Source of the DNA: Streptomyces sp. MH60
GTDB lineage: Bacteria; Actinomycetota; Actinomycetes; Streptomycetales; Streptomycetaceae
DNA length: 64,000 bases
NCBI RefSeq assembly: GCF_002939385.1
Contig: NZ_MULI01000003.1
Coordinates: forward strand, 124,001-188,000
Direction: 5' to 3'
The translations under genes were made by a program, and so were the position numbers. Below are positions 8,038-16,423 of this stretch, piece after piece. Below the pieces are notes generated by a model. The model was not told the origin of the DNA, did not search any database, and worked only from the letters and a program-made list of their open reading frames with translations. Numbering within the stretch: the stretch's first letter is position 1; the number at the start of each line of letters is the position of its first letter.

Positions 8038-8496
8038 TCAGGTGCAGGAGTCCACGCGGATCGACGCCTCGTTGTTGCGCAGGCGGGAGTTGAGGTTGCC
8101 GGCGTGACCCGCGTGCAGCCAGTTGGCGTCGCCGGTGAAGTTGGGCGAGACGAACGTGGCGACGTGGCAGTTGGTCGTGTTGTTGCCCATGGATGCGGCG
8201 TTGTTGCGCACCACCTGGCCGGCGCCCGCGGAGCCGGTGCCGTGGTTCGCGAACGTGTTTCCGCCGAGGTTCGCGTCCGACGTCCGGGTCGGGGTCCAGC
8301 TCGCGTTGTCGAGATTCGGGCTGTAGTACAGGCACATGTAGGTGCCGCACGGCTGCCAGAAGGACGACCAGGTGTCGATGTTCCACGAGGTGGCACCCGC
8401 CGAGGGGGCGAGGGTGAGGGTCCCCGCACCGAGCGTGGCCGCGGTGGCGGCCACCACGGACGCCCGCTTCAGGGCACGTGTGAGTTTCCAGGGCAT
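8038..8496 (-). CDS. Small secreted protein, peptidase-inhibitor I36-like
   Basis: The 152-residue product has a Sec signal peptide (basic KLTRALKR, then an Ala-rich core, cleavage after about APSAGA at 35). The mature protein is rich in Asn, Gly, Ser and aromatic residues with paired cysteines (CGTYMC, NCHVATF, DSC at the end), resembling the small beta-rich I36 inhibitor or crystallin-like secreted proteins of actinomycetes. A strong GGAGGAATC precedes ATG 8496. It lies about 130 bases upstream of the lipoprotein gene on the same strand. Secretion is well supported; inhibitor function is only a resemblance. Confidence 0.75.
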   Translation of the reverse strand: MPWKLTRALKRASVVAATAATLGAGTLTLAPSAGATSWNIDTWSSFWQPCGTYMCLYYSPNLDNASWTPTRTSDANLGGNTFANHGTGSAGAGQVVRNNAASMGNNTTNCHVATFVSPNFTGDANWLHAGHAGNLNSRLRNNEASIRVDSCT

Positions 8497-8783
8497 GATT
8501 CCTCCGTTGTGTGAGCACGAGCGGACGCTGGTCGCACAGTCGCGGCCGGCGCCCGCCCCCAGCGACGGGATGTGCCGTGACGGGAATGCCTCGGCCCGCC
8601 GTGAGTGGTGTCGGTGGTCGGCCGACGCCTCGTGGTCCCAGAACGTACGGCCCGCAGCGTGCCCTCGCGTCCCACGTGGGATTGAACTCCGCGTAGACCG
8701 GCGCGGTAGCCGCCCGGTTCCTGCAACTCCCGCGGTACCGCGCTGGTGTGACGCTCCGGCTCAGTGCTCCGCGCGGGAGGGCG
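8497..8783. other. Intergenic region, no gene seen
   Basis: This stretch separates the secreted-protein gene from the end of the ANTAR-GAF gene. No frame shows convincing codon bias, no hairpin stands out, and no recognisable fragment was found. It should hold the promoter of the secreted protein. Confidence 0.5.
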
Positions 8784-9650
8784 TCAGCGGCAGGCGCCGA
8801 CCGCTTGGGCGTGGAGGCGCTCCAGGGCGTCCAGGACGACGGTGTCCCAGTGCCAGGAAAGCCACCGGCCGACGTCGCTTCCCGTCTGGTGCAGCGCGGC
8901 GAGCTGGGGGCGGGAGAAGCCGGTCAGGGGACGCTCGTGATGGGAGGAGATCATGCCCAGAACGCGGCCCTTGCCGTTGGTCAGGGGGACGCTGTGGGCG
9001 GCCCTGCTGCCTGCCTGAAGGATGGCTTGACGGGAGGCCTCGTCGAATACGGCGGCGGTTCCCACCTCCGGCACCGTGACCTGCCGGCGGGCGGAGGCCG
9101 CCTGCGCGCACAGGGTGGTGGGCGTCTCGACGAAGGCGAAGAAGTCGGTGAAATACTTGTTCAGACCCGTGTGCCGGGCCAGATGGAGTCGGCCGTTCTC
9201 CGCCAGTTGAATATTGCCCATCGGTGTCTGTGTGATCGTCAGCAGGCGGTGCAGCGTCGCCTTGAGTACGGCACCCTGACTGTCGCGTGAGCCCGCTTCC
9301 AGGCGGAGCCCGGGCAGCCGGGGCGGGTCGAAACGAGCCCTGCCGGGAAACCACGACATCGCGTCCCGGTCCGGTGCCGGGGTGCGGACGACCGCGTCGG
9401 CGAGGGTGTGGAGCTTGACGTTGGACTGCTGCGACGAGGTCTTGAGCAGTTCGAACGCCGCTTCGGCACACCCGAGGCGGTATCGCCGGGCAAGGATGTC
9501 CTGGGCGTGGGCGACGCCGGCATGCCCCAGCCGTCGGTTGCGTCGGTCCAGTTGCCACTGTTCCCATCGCGAGCCCGTTGGGGCGGGGCCCGATCCGGGT
9601 GGCGGCGTGGGGGCGGCTTCTCCACTCGGGTACTGGGAAAGATGGCCCAT
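8784..9650 (-). CDS. ANTAR-GAF protein, likely RNA-binding antiterminator
   Basis: A 288-residue protein with a disordered Pro/Gly N-terminus (1-30), an ANTAR-type three-helix region at about 33-90 (HAQDILARRYRLGCAEAAFE, then SQQSNVKLHTLADAVV), and a GAF-like sensor at about 115-275. ANTAR domains bind paired hexaloop RNA hairpins to prevent termination. Most Streptomyces ANTAR regulators have the GAF domain first; here the order is reversed. ATG 9650 was chosen because TTGGAG lies five bases upstream; an in-frame TTG four codons earlier is possible. Downstream of, and on the same strand as, the hydrolase at 9858, but 208 bases apart. Confidence 0.8.
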   Translation of the reverse strand: MGHLSQYPSGEAAPTPPPGSGPAPTGSRWEQWQLDRRNRRLGHAGVAHAQDILARRYRLGCAEAAFELLKTSSQQSNVKLHTLADAVVRTPAPDRDAMSWFPGRARFDPPRLPGLRLEAGSRDSQGAVLKATLHRLLTITQTPMGNIQLAENGRLHLARHTGLNKYFTDFFAFVETPTTLCAQAASARRQVTVPEVGTAAVFDEASRQAILQAGSRAAHSVPLTNGKGRVLGMISSHHERPLTGFSRPQLAALHQTGSDVGRWLSWHWDTVVLDALERLHAQAVGACR

Positions 9651-9857
9651 GGGAAGCTCCAATGCGGTACGGCAGGCACGACGACGGACCGCAACCGCCT
9701 CCTACACACCGGCCGCGGGCAGCGCCTGCTTCCCAAGCACTGCAACCGACCCTAACCAAAACCGGCCCGACCCGCGCAACCCCGCCCTCTCCAAAATCGA
9801 GTCATCGAGCGGTCAACAGGCTGATACCGCCGGGAGGCAGGTGACGGGCCCTCGGTC

Positions 9858-10790
9858 TCACTCGTCTTCGGTGAGGAAGTCGGTCAGCGCGGCAGCGACC
9901 GCATCGGGCTGTTCATCGGGGATGAAGTGTCCTGCGTCCGGCACGACGATCCCGCTGGCGTGCTTCGCCCACGGCCTGATGGAAGCCGCCATGTCGGGGA
10001 TGGAGCCGTGGCTGCTGGAGATCCCGAGAACCGGGACAGTCAGGCGCTGTTGCTCCAGGGCTTCGTGGTTCTTGCGCGCCGAGGCGGCGGCGTCCCGGTA
10101 GTAGGCAAGGGACGCGCGGAGACCGCCGTCGGCGGCCACGGACGCGGCGTACCGCTCGACCTCGGCGTCGTCGAAGGCGTCGGGGGAGAGGGTCTTGGCC
10201 CTGAGGAACCAGCCGACGTACTCCCGTTCGCGGCCGGCGAGCAGCGTCTCGGGCAGTTCGGGCACGAGGTGGAAGGCGAAGTGCCAGGTCTTCCACGCCT
10301 GTTCGGGATCGGTCGGAATGGCATCAGGGAGGGTGATGCCCGGGATACCGGCATCGAGCAGGGCCAGGCCACGCAACTGGCCCTGGTACTTCAAGGCGAG
10401 GGAGAAGGCGACCCACGCGCCGATGTCGTGGGCGACCAGCCGGTAGGTCGGGACTCCGAGCGCCTCGACCGCGGCGTGGACGTGCGCCGCGACCGTGTGC
10501 GTGTCGTAGCTGATGGCAGGGCGTTCGGAGTGGCCCTGGCCCGGCAGGTCCATCGCGATGACCTGGAATCGGTCGGCCAGGACCGGCATCACCTTGCGCC
10601 AGGCCCACCAGGTCTGCGGGAACCCGGCGAGCAGCACGACGGCCGGACCGCCCGGCTGACCGCCCTCGACCGCGTGAAGCCGGACACCGCCCGCGTCGAC
10701 CCAACGGTGGGTGAAACCGTCCAGGTTGGCCAACGGCAGGTCCCGGACCGGATTGCCGGAGTCGCGGGGGGTGCTTGCGGGTTCCTTCAT
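9858..10790 (-). CDS. Alpha/beta hydrolase, epoxide hydrolase/dehalogenase type
   Basis: A 310-residue alpha/beta hydrolase. The nucleophile elbow is VAHDIGAWVA with Asp122 in place of Ser, as in epoxide hydrolases and haloalkane dehalogenases, so an ester intermediate through Asp is expected. An oxyanion motif LLAGFPQTWWAWRK is at 53-66, and the catalytic His is in VPDAGHFIPDEQP near the C-terminus. GAGGAGAATC precedes ATG 10790. It is divergent from a TetR gene with a palindrome in between, so it is probably induced by its substrate or a related compound. Confidence 0.88.
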   Translation of the reverse strand: MKEPASTPRDSGNPVRDLPLANLDGFTHRWVDAGGVRLHAVEGGQPGGPAVVLLAGFPQTWWAWRKVMPVLADRFQVIAMDLPGQGHSERPAISYDTHTVAAHVHAAVEALGVPTYRLVAHDIGAWVAFSLALKYQGQLRGLALLDAGIPGITLPDAIPTDPEQAWKTWHFAFHLVPELPETLLAGREREYVGWFLRAKTLSPDAFDDAEVERYAASVAADGGLRASLAYYRDAAASARKNHEALEQQRLTVPVLGISSSHGSIPDMAASIRPWAKHASGIVVPDAGHFIPDEQPDAVAAALTDFLTEDE

Positions 10791-10836
10791 GATTCTCCTC
10801 CACCGGCCATGATCGTGCCTCCACCCTAACCCATCT

Positions 10837-10852
10837 TGAACTGATTGGTTCA
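10837..10852. promoter_or_regulatory. TetR-type operator
   Basis: TGAAC and GTTCA flank a six-base centre in the divergent promoter region of the hydrolase and TetR genes. Position and symmetry fit a repressor site controlling both transcripts. Confidence 0.6.
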
Positions 10853-10903
10853 TGATGAGAGGATGGTCTCCACCAAGAAGGCAGAGCAGGAGGGAGGGGC
10901 GGC

Positions 10904-11566
10904 ATGGCAGGCAGGAAGCAGTTCGACGTCGCCACGGCGCTCGATGCCGCGATGATCCAGTTCTGGCGGGCCGGTTACGCGGACACGTCGGTGGACGACC
11001 TGTCCCGGGCGACCGGACTCAACCGCAGCTCCATCTACTCCTCCCTCGGTGACAAGGACACGCTCTTCACGCGCTGCCTGGAGCGCTACACCACGCGCTA
11101 CGGGGACAAGTACGACGCCGCGTTGTCCTGTGCCGCCGACCGGCCCCTGGCAGCCGCGCGGGCGTTCTTCGACGTCACCCTCGAACGCATCGCGGACCCC
11201 GGCCTGCCCGACGGATGCCTGGTGGCCCAAACCGTCATGGCGACCCCCGTGCTGAGCGCGAGCGTTGCGGCGCGTGCACGTGAGTCGATCGGCCTCCAGC
11301 ACACCCGGCTACGCGCCGCGCTGAAGGCCGGCCGACTGCACGACGAGGCGGCCGAGTCCTTCGCGGTCCACCTTGCGGCCGTGAACCAGTCCCTCGCCGT
11401 CATGAGCAGAGCCGGAGCGAGCACGGAGCAACTGCGCGCCATCGTCGACGTGACCCTCGACGCACTCGCCCAGACGCTCGACGCGAGCAAGCGGACACCG
11501 CTTCTCGGCCACCCAGCACCGACCCGAGCGGTGACCCGGGCTGCAGCCTCCATCCCGGAGCGGTGA
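10904..11566 (+). CDS. TetR/AcrR-family repressor
   Basis: A 220-residue regulator with N-terminal helix-turn-helix (about 8-55: FDVATALDAAMIQFWRAGY, then DDLSRATGLNRSSIYSSLGD) and an all-helical ligand domain containing PDGCLVAQT, the TetR_C layout common in the subgroup paired with hydrolases. GGAGGGAGGGG precedes the ATG. Divergent from the Asp-nucleophile hydrolase; presumably represses itself and the hydrolase through the TGAAC-N6-GTTCA site. Confidence 0.92.
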   Translation: MAGRKQFDVATALDAAMIQFWRAGYADTSVDDLSRATGLNRSSIYSSLGDKDTLFTRCLERYTTRYGDKYDAALSCAADRPLAAARAFFDVTLERIADPGLPDGCLVAQTVMATPVLSASVAARARESIGLQHTRLRAALKAGRLHDEAAESFAVHLAAVNQSLAVMSRAGASTEQLRAIVDVTLDALAQTLDASKRTPLLGHPAPTRAVTRAAASIPER

Positions 11567-11736
11567 GGTCGTCGCGTGTTGTGCGGAACACGGTCCGCCG
11601 GTCGCGGTGATCGTAGGGAGATGTACCTGGGGTCGGGCCGGAGCCCTTGGCCGGAAGCGCCGACCTGGTGAGACTGGCCGTTGACCTCAGGCCCCGGGAC
11701 GGGTGCCAGGGGCCGAACCTCGCCCGGTGGTGTGTG

Positions 11737-12618
11737 TCAGGTCGTGGTCAGACGATCGCGGTATGTCTCGCACAGTTCCCAGACGGTGTTGCGAGTGGTG
11801 TCGTCCAGGGCTGCGTCGGGCCACGGGGTGGGGATGGCCTTGCTGTTGAAGTAGGTGCCGTGGGCTTCCTGCGCCTCGGGACGGGAAGCGAGGTACACGC
11901 TGGAGCGGGTGGCCTTGAGCAGCGCCCGGTGCCCGTACACGAGGGGCATCGCGAGCCGCAGTAGCGGCACGATCGGGCGTGCCAGGGGCGGGTAGGTGCT
12001 GGTGGCGAGGTTCTTGTTCATCGAGGTGTAGGCGTGCCCGGGGTAGGCGACGTTCAGCGTCACCGGCGTCGCCTTGAGCTGCTGGGCGAAGCGGTAACTC
12101 ATCGCCATCTGCGCCAACTTGGTCTGGTTGTAGAACGACAGTCCGACATAGGACTTCTCGCCACGCAGGTTCTCCAGGTCGATCCGTCCCCGTGGGATGC
12201 CGCCGGTGATGTTGATGACCCGGGCCGGTCCCGAGGCCGTCAGAGCCGGCATCAGCCAGTGAGTGAGGCAGAACGGCGCGACCACGTTGACCGCGAACGC
12301 GGTCTCGATGCCGTCCTCGGTCAGTTCGCGGTGGGATCGCGTCGCCCCGGCGTTGTTGATCAGCACGTCCACGCCACCGGTCCGGGTGCTGACCTCCCGG
12401 GCGAGTCGACGGACGTCGCGTAGGCGAGACACGTCGGCTGTGATCGCTGCGACGCCCTCGTTTCCGCTGGAGCGGCGGAGTTCCGCCACGGCACTGTCGG
12501 CGCGGTTCTTGTTACGGCCGACGAGGATGACGTCGGCGCCGAGCAACGCCAGTTGGCGTGCCGTCTCCTTGCCGATGCCTCCGGTGCTGCCAGTGATCAG
12601 AACGGTCTTGCCTTTCAT
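11737..12618 (-). CDS. Short-chain dehydrogenase/reductase
   Basis: A 293-residue SDR with Rossmann motif TGSTGGIG (8-15), NNAG and YNQTK catalytic motif (SFYNQTKLAQMAM), of the retinol-dehydrogenase-like subgroup that has a longer C-terminus. Substrate cannot be read from sequence. The start ATG follows GGAGTGGTGACC; an in-frame start 20 codons upstream would begin inside the operators. It is divergent from a TetR gene, with two palindromes and a shared -10-like sequence between them. Confidence 0.9.
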   Translation of the reverse strand: MKGKTVLITGSTGGIGKETARQLALLGADVILVGRNKNRADSAVAELRRSSGNEGVAAITADVSRLRDVRRLAREVSTRTGGVDVLINNAGATRSHRELTEDGIETAFAVNVVAPFCLTHWLMPALTASGPARVINITGGIPRGRIDLENLRGEKSYVGLSFYNQTKLAQMAMSYRFAQQLKATPVTLNVAYPGHAYTSMNKNLATSTYPPLARPIVPLLRLAMPLVYGHRALLKATRSSVYLASRPEAQEAHGTYFNSKAIPTPWPDAALDDTTRNTVWELCETYRDRLTTT

Positions 12619-12642
12619 GGTCACCACTCCATTCCGTCGCCT

Positions 12643-12675
12643 GTCACTCGGTGACACTATAGTCATCAGGTGATG
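12643..12675. promoter_or_regulatory. Twin operator with a bidirectional -10
   Basis: GTCAC-TCG-GTGAC (12643-12655) and CATCA-GG-TGATG (12664-12675) have centres about 20.5 bp apart, i.e. two helical turns. Between them ACTATAGT (12656-12663) is its own reverse complement and gives TATAGT on both strands. A repressor dimer pair here would shut off both the SDR and the TetR gene. Confidence 0.65.
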
Positions 12676-12692
12676 CAAAGTAGACTGGGTGC

Positions 12693-13286
12693 ATGGAAGA
12701 AGGACTGCGTGAACGCACCCGCAGAGCAGTGCGGGCAGAGCTCGCCGAGGTGGCCATCGGTCTGTTCGTCCGCCAGGGCTTCGACGACACGACCGTCGAG
12801 GACATCGCTCAAGCAGCCGGCATGACCAAACGCAGCTTCTTCCGGTACTTCCCGACCAAGGAAGACGTCGTCTTCGACGGCGTCGACCTCACCGGAGAGA
12901 AGGTGGTCGGCGACATCGCGGCACGCCCCGCCGAGGAAGACCCTTGGGACTCTCTGCATCACGTCCTACGGGCCTGGCAGGAGGAGATCCATGCCGGCGA
13001 GCAGGTACTCGCGACCCTGCGCCTCATCGAGGCCACACCCGCGCTGGTAGGACGCCTCCACCAACGAAGAGCGGAATGGCGTCGGCGAGTCAGCGATGCG
13101 CTGCGGAGCCGGCCGGGGGCCGACATCGACGCCTACACCGCGGACCTGCTCACCAACGCCGCCACCGCGGTACTCGACGCGGTGTCCAGCCAGTGGGTGC
13201 GATCAAACGGGCATGCGAACCGCTCGGCTCTGCTGGAGCATGGATTCACCCAGGTCCACGTGAACCGCGACCTGCAACAGGCGTGA
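12693..13286 (+). CDS. TetR-family repressor
   Basis: A 197-residue regulator with the standard N-terminal DNA-binding region (TVEDIAQAAGMTKRSFFRYF at about 35-54) and a helical ligand domain with a conserved Trp/Arg-rich MftR-like segment (HHVLRAWQEE). No good ribosome site precedes the ATG, and it lies only about 30 bases from the TATAGT box, so the transcript may have a very short or no leader. Its target is probably the twin operator directly upstream, controlling the divergent SDR. Confidence 0.9.
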   Translation: MEEGLRERTRRAVRAELAEVAIGLFVRQGFDDTTVEDIAQAAGMTKRSFFRYFPTKEDVVFDGVDLTGEKVVGDIAARPAEEDPWDSLHHVLRAWQEEIHAGEQVLATLRLIEATPALVGRLHQRRAEWRRRVSDALRSRPGADIDAYTADLLTNAATAVLDAVSSQWVRSNGHANRSALLEHGFTQVHVNRDLQQA

Positions 13287-13416
13287 CGCAGGCCGCCTGC
13301 CGGCTGCGGGCACGACGCACGTGGCCGCGAAAGCGGGCGTCAGTGCACCCTCGCTGACCGGCTTGGCAAGTGGCCATGCCGGGCTCGGCAGCGGCGCCGG
13401 GCCTCGGGCGTGGGTC

Positions 13417-13450
13417 GGATCTCGTCGTAGGCCGGATCTCGTCGTAGGCC
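13417..13450. repeat. Two tandem copies of a 17-bp unit
   Basis: GGATCTCGTCGTAGGCC occurs twice back to back without mismatch in the space between the convergent TetR and metallophosphoesterase genes. There is no further copy. Most likely replication slippage in non-coding DNA. Confidence 0.8.
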
Positions 13451-13475
13451 GGACGCGGTGATGACCCGCCCGGTG

Positions 13476-14696
13476 CTACGCCGACGTGGTCGTCTGCGGG
13501 CTGCGGAGGACGAGCAGGGTGATCTCACTGGGGGCGAAGACACGGAACGGCGGGCCCCAGAAGCCGGTGCCGCGGCTGGTGTAGAGGAAGGTGCGGGTGC
13601 CGTGGTGGCTGAGGCCGGCGAGGGCGGGCTGGTCGAGGCGGACCAGGTGGTGGAAGGGCCAGATCTGGCCGCCGTGGGTGTGGCCGGAGAGCTGGAGGTC
13701 GATGCCGGCTGCTGCGGCCCGGTCCACGAACTTGGGCTGGTGCGCGAGAAGCAGGACGGGGAGATCGGGATCGGCGCCGTTCAGGGCTCCGGCGAGGTGG
13801 GCGCCGTGGCCTGCCAGACCTGACGATTCGGCGGTGACGTCGTCCACGCCGGCGACCACGAGGGTGTCGCCGCCGCGTTCGAGCAGCAGGTGGCGGTTGC
13901 GCAGCGGCTCCCAGCCCAGCTCGTCCATCAGGTCGACCCAGCCCTGGGCCTCGCTGTAGTACTCGTGGTTGCCGGTGACGTAGACACGGGCATGGGTGGC
14001 CCGGACGGTACCGAGCGGGGCGGCTTGGGCGCGGCGGCGTTCGGCTGTGCCGTCCGCGATGTCGCCGGTGTGGCAGACCACGTCGGCTTCGAGGGCGTTC
14101 ACCGCTTCGCACACTCGTGCCGACCAGCGGGCTCGGTCGAGCGGGCCGTAGTGGGTGTCCGTGATGAGGGCGACCCGGAGGCCGTCCAACCCGGCACCGA
14201 GGCGAGGCAGTTGCACATCGAGTCGGCGCACGCGCGGCACGCGCCGGGCCTCGGCGTACCCCCAGGTCAGCAGTACGGCGGTCACGCCGAGCACGGCCCA
14301 CGTGACGATGCGAGCCCGGTCCTGGCTCTCGCCGACACCGGCCACGGTCAGGGCCAGACGCAAGAAGACGCCGAGCAGAACGGACCAGGTGAAAAGGACC
14401 CAGCTGGTGCCCAGCAGCGTGTCACCGGCGATCGCCGCCCGGTCCTGCTGGTGTCGGCCGTGACCGCGCACCATCGCGAGCGGCATACCGGCGAGGCCGA
14501 GGGCGAACAGGGCGGTGCCGGCCAGCGTGACGGGCAACGGCCAGTGCTGGCCCGCGTGCAGGAGCACCCAGCAGGGCACGGCCCACAGCAGGATGGGGGC
14601 GATCAGGGGGAGGTAGCGCATCAGGCTGTGCAGCCGGCTCTGCCGCGGCGCTCGCGCCCCACCCTCGGCAGGCCGGGTGCTGCTGGTGTCGGTCAT
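13476..14696 (-). CDS. Membrane-anchored metallophosphoesterase
   Basis: A 406-residue protein with four predicted membrane helices in the first 150 residues, then a calcineurin-like phosphoesterase domain. All metal-binding motifs are present in order: DTH (ITDTHYGP), GD (HTGDIADG), GNHEYY, a single His (AHQPKF) and GHTHGGQIWP. This is the YkuE/YaeI-like subgroup whose members cleave phosphoester bonds of lipids or nucleotides; the exact substrate is unknown. The ATG follows GGGAGGG. Monocistronic. Confidence 0.9.
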   Translation of the reverse strand: MTDTSSTRPAEGGARAPRQSRLHSLMRYLPLIAPILLWAVPCWVLLHAGQHWPLPVTLAGTALFALGLAGMPLAMVRGHGRHQQDRAAIAGDTLLGTSWVLFTWSVLLGVFLRLALTVAGVGESQDRARIVTWAVLGVTAVLLTWGYAEARRVPRVRRLDVQLPRLGAGLDGLRVALITDTHYGPLDRARWSARVCEAVNALEADVVCHTGDIADGTAERRRAQAAPLGTVRATHARVYVTGNHEYYSEAQGWVDLMDELGWEPLRNRHLLLERGGDTLVVAGVDDVTAESSGLAGHGAHLAGALNGADPDLPVLLLAHQPKFVDRAAAAGIDLQLSGHTHGGQIWPFHHLVRLDQPALAGLSHHGTRTFLYTSRGTGFWGPPFRVFAPSEITLLVLRSPQTTTSA

Positions 14697-14918
14697 GCTT
14701 GCCCTCCCTCACCACACTTGCAGACCCGCGCACTGTATCCGGTCGTGCTAGGCCCGGCTGAAGTCGCGGGCCCACAAGCCGACTGGACCGACGACCGCTC
14801 AGGGGATCACCATGGAGGAATCGGTTCCCGCACAGCTCTCCGAGCACGCGCTGTCAATGCTTCGACCCGCTACTTCACGCGTCAGCCCGACCAGCTTGAT
14901 CTCAATCTCCCGCAGCTC
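14697..14918. other. Intergenic region, no gene seen
   Basis: Upstream region of the metallophosphoesterase. It continues into the decayed fragment at 14919 without a recognisable start codon or ribosome site for that fragment. Confidence 0.4.
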
Positions 14919-15013
14919 GGCTCCACGATCGCCGCCCGGACCCGGATCGCCTCGGCCGGCTGGACGAAGTGAGCACGGGTCCGGTCAACGCCGCCGCCAC
15001 CGCCTACGCCCGC
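14919..15013 (+). pseudogene. Decayed remnant of the membrane protein family at 17821
   Basis: Reading forward, GSTIAARTRIASAGWTK (14919-14969) matches GSTVAARARIASVGWTK of the intact protein at 17821-18390. It then hits TGA; a neighbouring frame continues as GPVNAAATAYAR (14978-15013), matching VPVNAAA and TAYAR of the intact protein but with about 40 residues between those two motifs missing. So it is a copy broken by a frameshift/stop and an internal deletion, lying about 3 kb from its intact relative and on the opposite strand. Confidence 0.7.
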
Positions 15014-15068
15014 TCCACGACTCCGCTCGTCCCACGAGCCGACCCGACGGACGCCTGCCGTAGGGCTG

Positions 15069-15359
15069 CTAATGACCGGGTCCGTGCATGCCACCGTCCC
15101 CGCCCTCGTGCATCGGCGGTGGCTGCGAGGTGGTGTTCCGCTGGCGCGACTTACGCTCGTGCCGGACGAACGCCTCACCGGCGGTGCCTACCAGCATGCC
15201 GAGTGAGCCCACCACGAACAGCCACAGGGCGATCTTTTCCAGGCTGGGAAAGAGGAAGCACACGCTGCCGACCAGGAACGTCGTGTTGCCGAAGCCGCCG
15301 ATGATCAGGTGAAGGAACGGGAAGTCCTGCAGCAGATACCGTTCAAGTCGGGCTTTCAA
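15069..15359 (-). CDS. YrhK-domain membrane protein
   Basis: A 96-residue protein with two membrane segments (LHLIIGGFGNTTFLVGSVC and IALWLFVVGSLGMLVGTAGE) and a polar His/Gly tail (HEGGDGGMHGPGH) that could bind metal. The pattern YLLQDFPFLH...GN..FL.GS..F matches the small YrhK-like domain, whose function is unknown. The start is taken as TTG 15359 because GAGGAGG lies four bases upstream; no ATG is available. Confidence 0.65.
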   Translation of the reverse strand: MKARLERYLLQDFPFLHLIIGGFGNTTFLVGSVCFLFPSLEKIALWLFVVGSLGMLVGTAGEAFVRHERKSRQRNTTSQPPPMHEGGDGGMHGPGH

Positions 15360-15550
15360 GCCGCCTCCTCTCAACGCCCGGCCTCCCGGGACCCAGAGGG
15401 CTGGGTACCGGTGGAAGCGAGATCGAAACGGTGCGGCAGGGGCGACACGGGGATCGCCGCCCAGCCCTCGCCGGGTGCCGGTCTGTCCGCAGGCTCGTGA
15501 TGCGATCAGAGGCCTCCGCCGCGCCGGCCCCTGCCCCAGCCCCGCCCCTT

Positions 15551-16249
15551 TCAGGCGGGCTGGCCGATGGGCCGGATGGTGAGGGTGTTGAGGTCGACGC
15601 CTGCCGGTTGGCCGAGGGCGAAACAGATGGCCTCGGCGATGGGCTGGGGAGACAGGGCGAAGGGGGGAACGTCGGCGCCTTGCCAGAAGGGCGTGTCGAT
15701 CATTCCGGGGTTGACGAGAGTGACACCGATGCCGCGGGGCGTGGCGTGCAGGCGCAGGTTCTCGGCGAGTCCGGTGGTAGCCCACTTGGTGGCCGAGTAG
15801 AGATTGGCGGGAGAGTTCTTCAGCCCGGCGACGCTGCCGATGAGCACCAGCCGTCCGCCAGTGGCCTCCAGGTGGGGCAGGGCGGCATGGGCCAGCAGAG
15901 CGGGGCCGAGGACGTTGGTGAGGACCATGGGCGACCACAGCGCCGGGTCGCCGTCCCCGATGGAGTCGCCGGACATGAATCCGGCGTTGGCCACCGCCGC
16001 GTCAAGGGCACCGAAGTGCTCCACGGTGCGGGTCACGACCGACTCGGTGGCCTGCCAGTCCGCCGCGTCCGCCACCAGACCCAGCAGCCGGTCGGCGTGG
16101 CCGGCCTGGTCGAGGAAGGCCTTCAGTTTGCTCTCGTTGCGTCCGGTGACCACCACACGGTGGCCGCGGTCGAGGAGCAACTGCGCGGTGTGGGCGCCGA
16201 TACCGCTGGTCGCGCCGGTGATCAATACGGTCTTGCTGGTCATGGTCAT
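15551..16249 (-). CDS. Short-chain dehydrogenase/reductase
   Basis: A 232-residue SDR: ITGATSGIG nucleotide loop, ANAGF, and catalytic YSATK (NLYSATKWATT). Three ATG codons occur six bases apart (16255, 16249, 16243); 16249 is favoured since AGGAG then lies seven bases upstream. It is divergent from an XRE-type regulator at 16424, a common pairing in which the regulator controls the reductase. Substrate unknown. Confidence 0.88.
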   Translation of the reverse strand: MTMTSKTVLITGATSGIGAHTAQLLLDRGHRVVVTGRNESKLKAFLDQAGHADRLLGLVADAADWQATESVVTRTVEHFGALDAAVANAGFMSGDSIGDGDPALWSPMVLTNVLGPALLAHAALPHLEATGGRLVLIGSVAGLKNSPANLYSATKWATTGLAENLRLHATPRGIGVTLVNPGMIDTPFWQGADVPPFALSPQPIAEAICFALGQPAGVDLNTLTIRPIGQPA

Positions 16250-16423
16250 GGTCATGCTCCTGAGGTGGGGAAGGGGGGCGGCGGACGGCGGCCCGCCATG
16301 GAGGAGTGCCGCTCAAGTCCGCCGACCTCAGGAAACCGGCGCCGTCAGAGGCGGGCAAGGTCGGGTTTACGGGGGGCATAAACGCAACCTCCCCATCGCT
16401 CGGCCGCTGGGTACTGTGGACGA

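Noticed and set aside
13417..13450. The two 17-bp repeats as a regulatory array
   Set aside because: Only two copies, between two gene ends rather than before a gene, with no internal dyad; slippage is the simpler explanation.
13890..14972. A 360-codon forward open frame
   Set aside because: Antisense of the metallophosphoesterase. Only its last 17 codons (GSTIAARTRIASAGWTK) carry real family similarity, recorded as a remnant.
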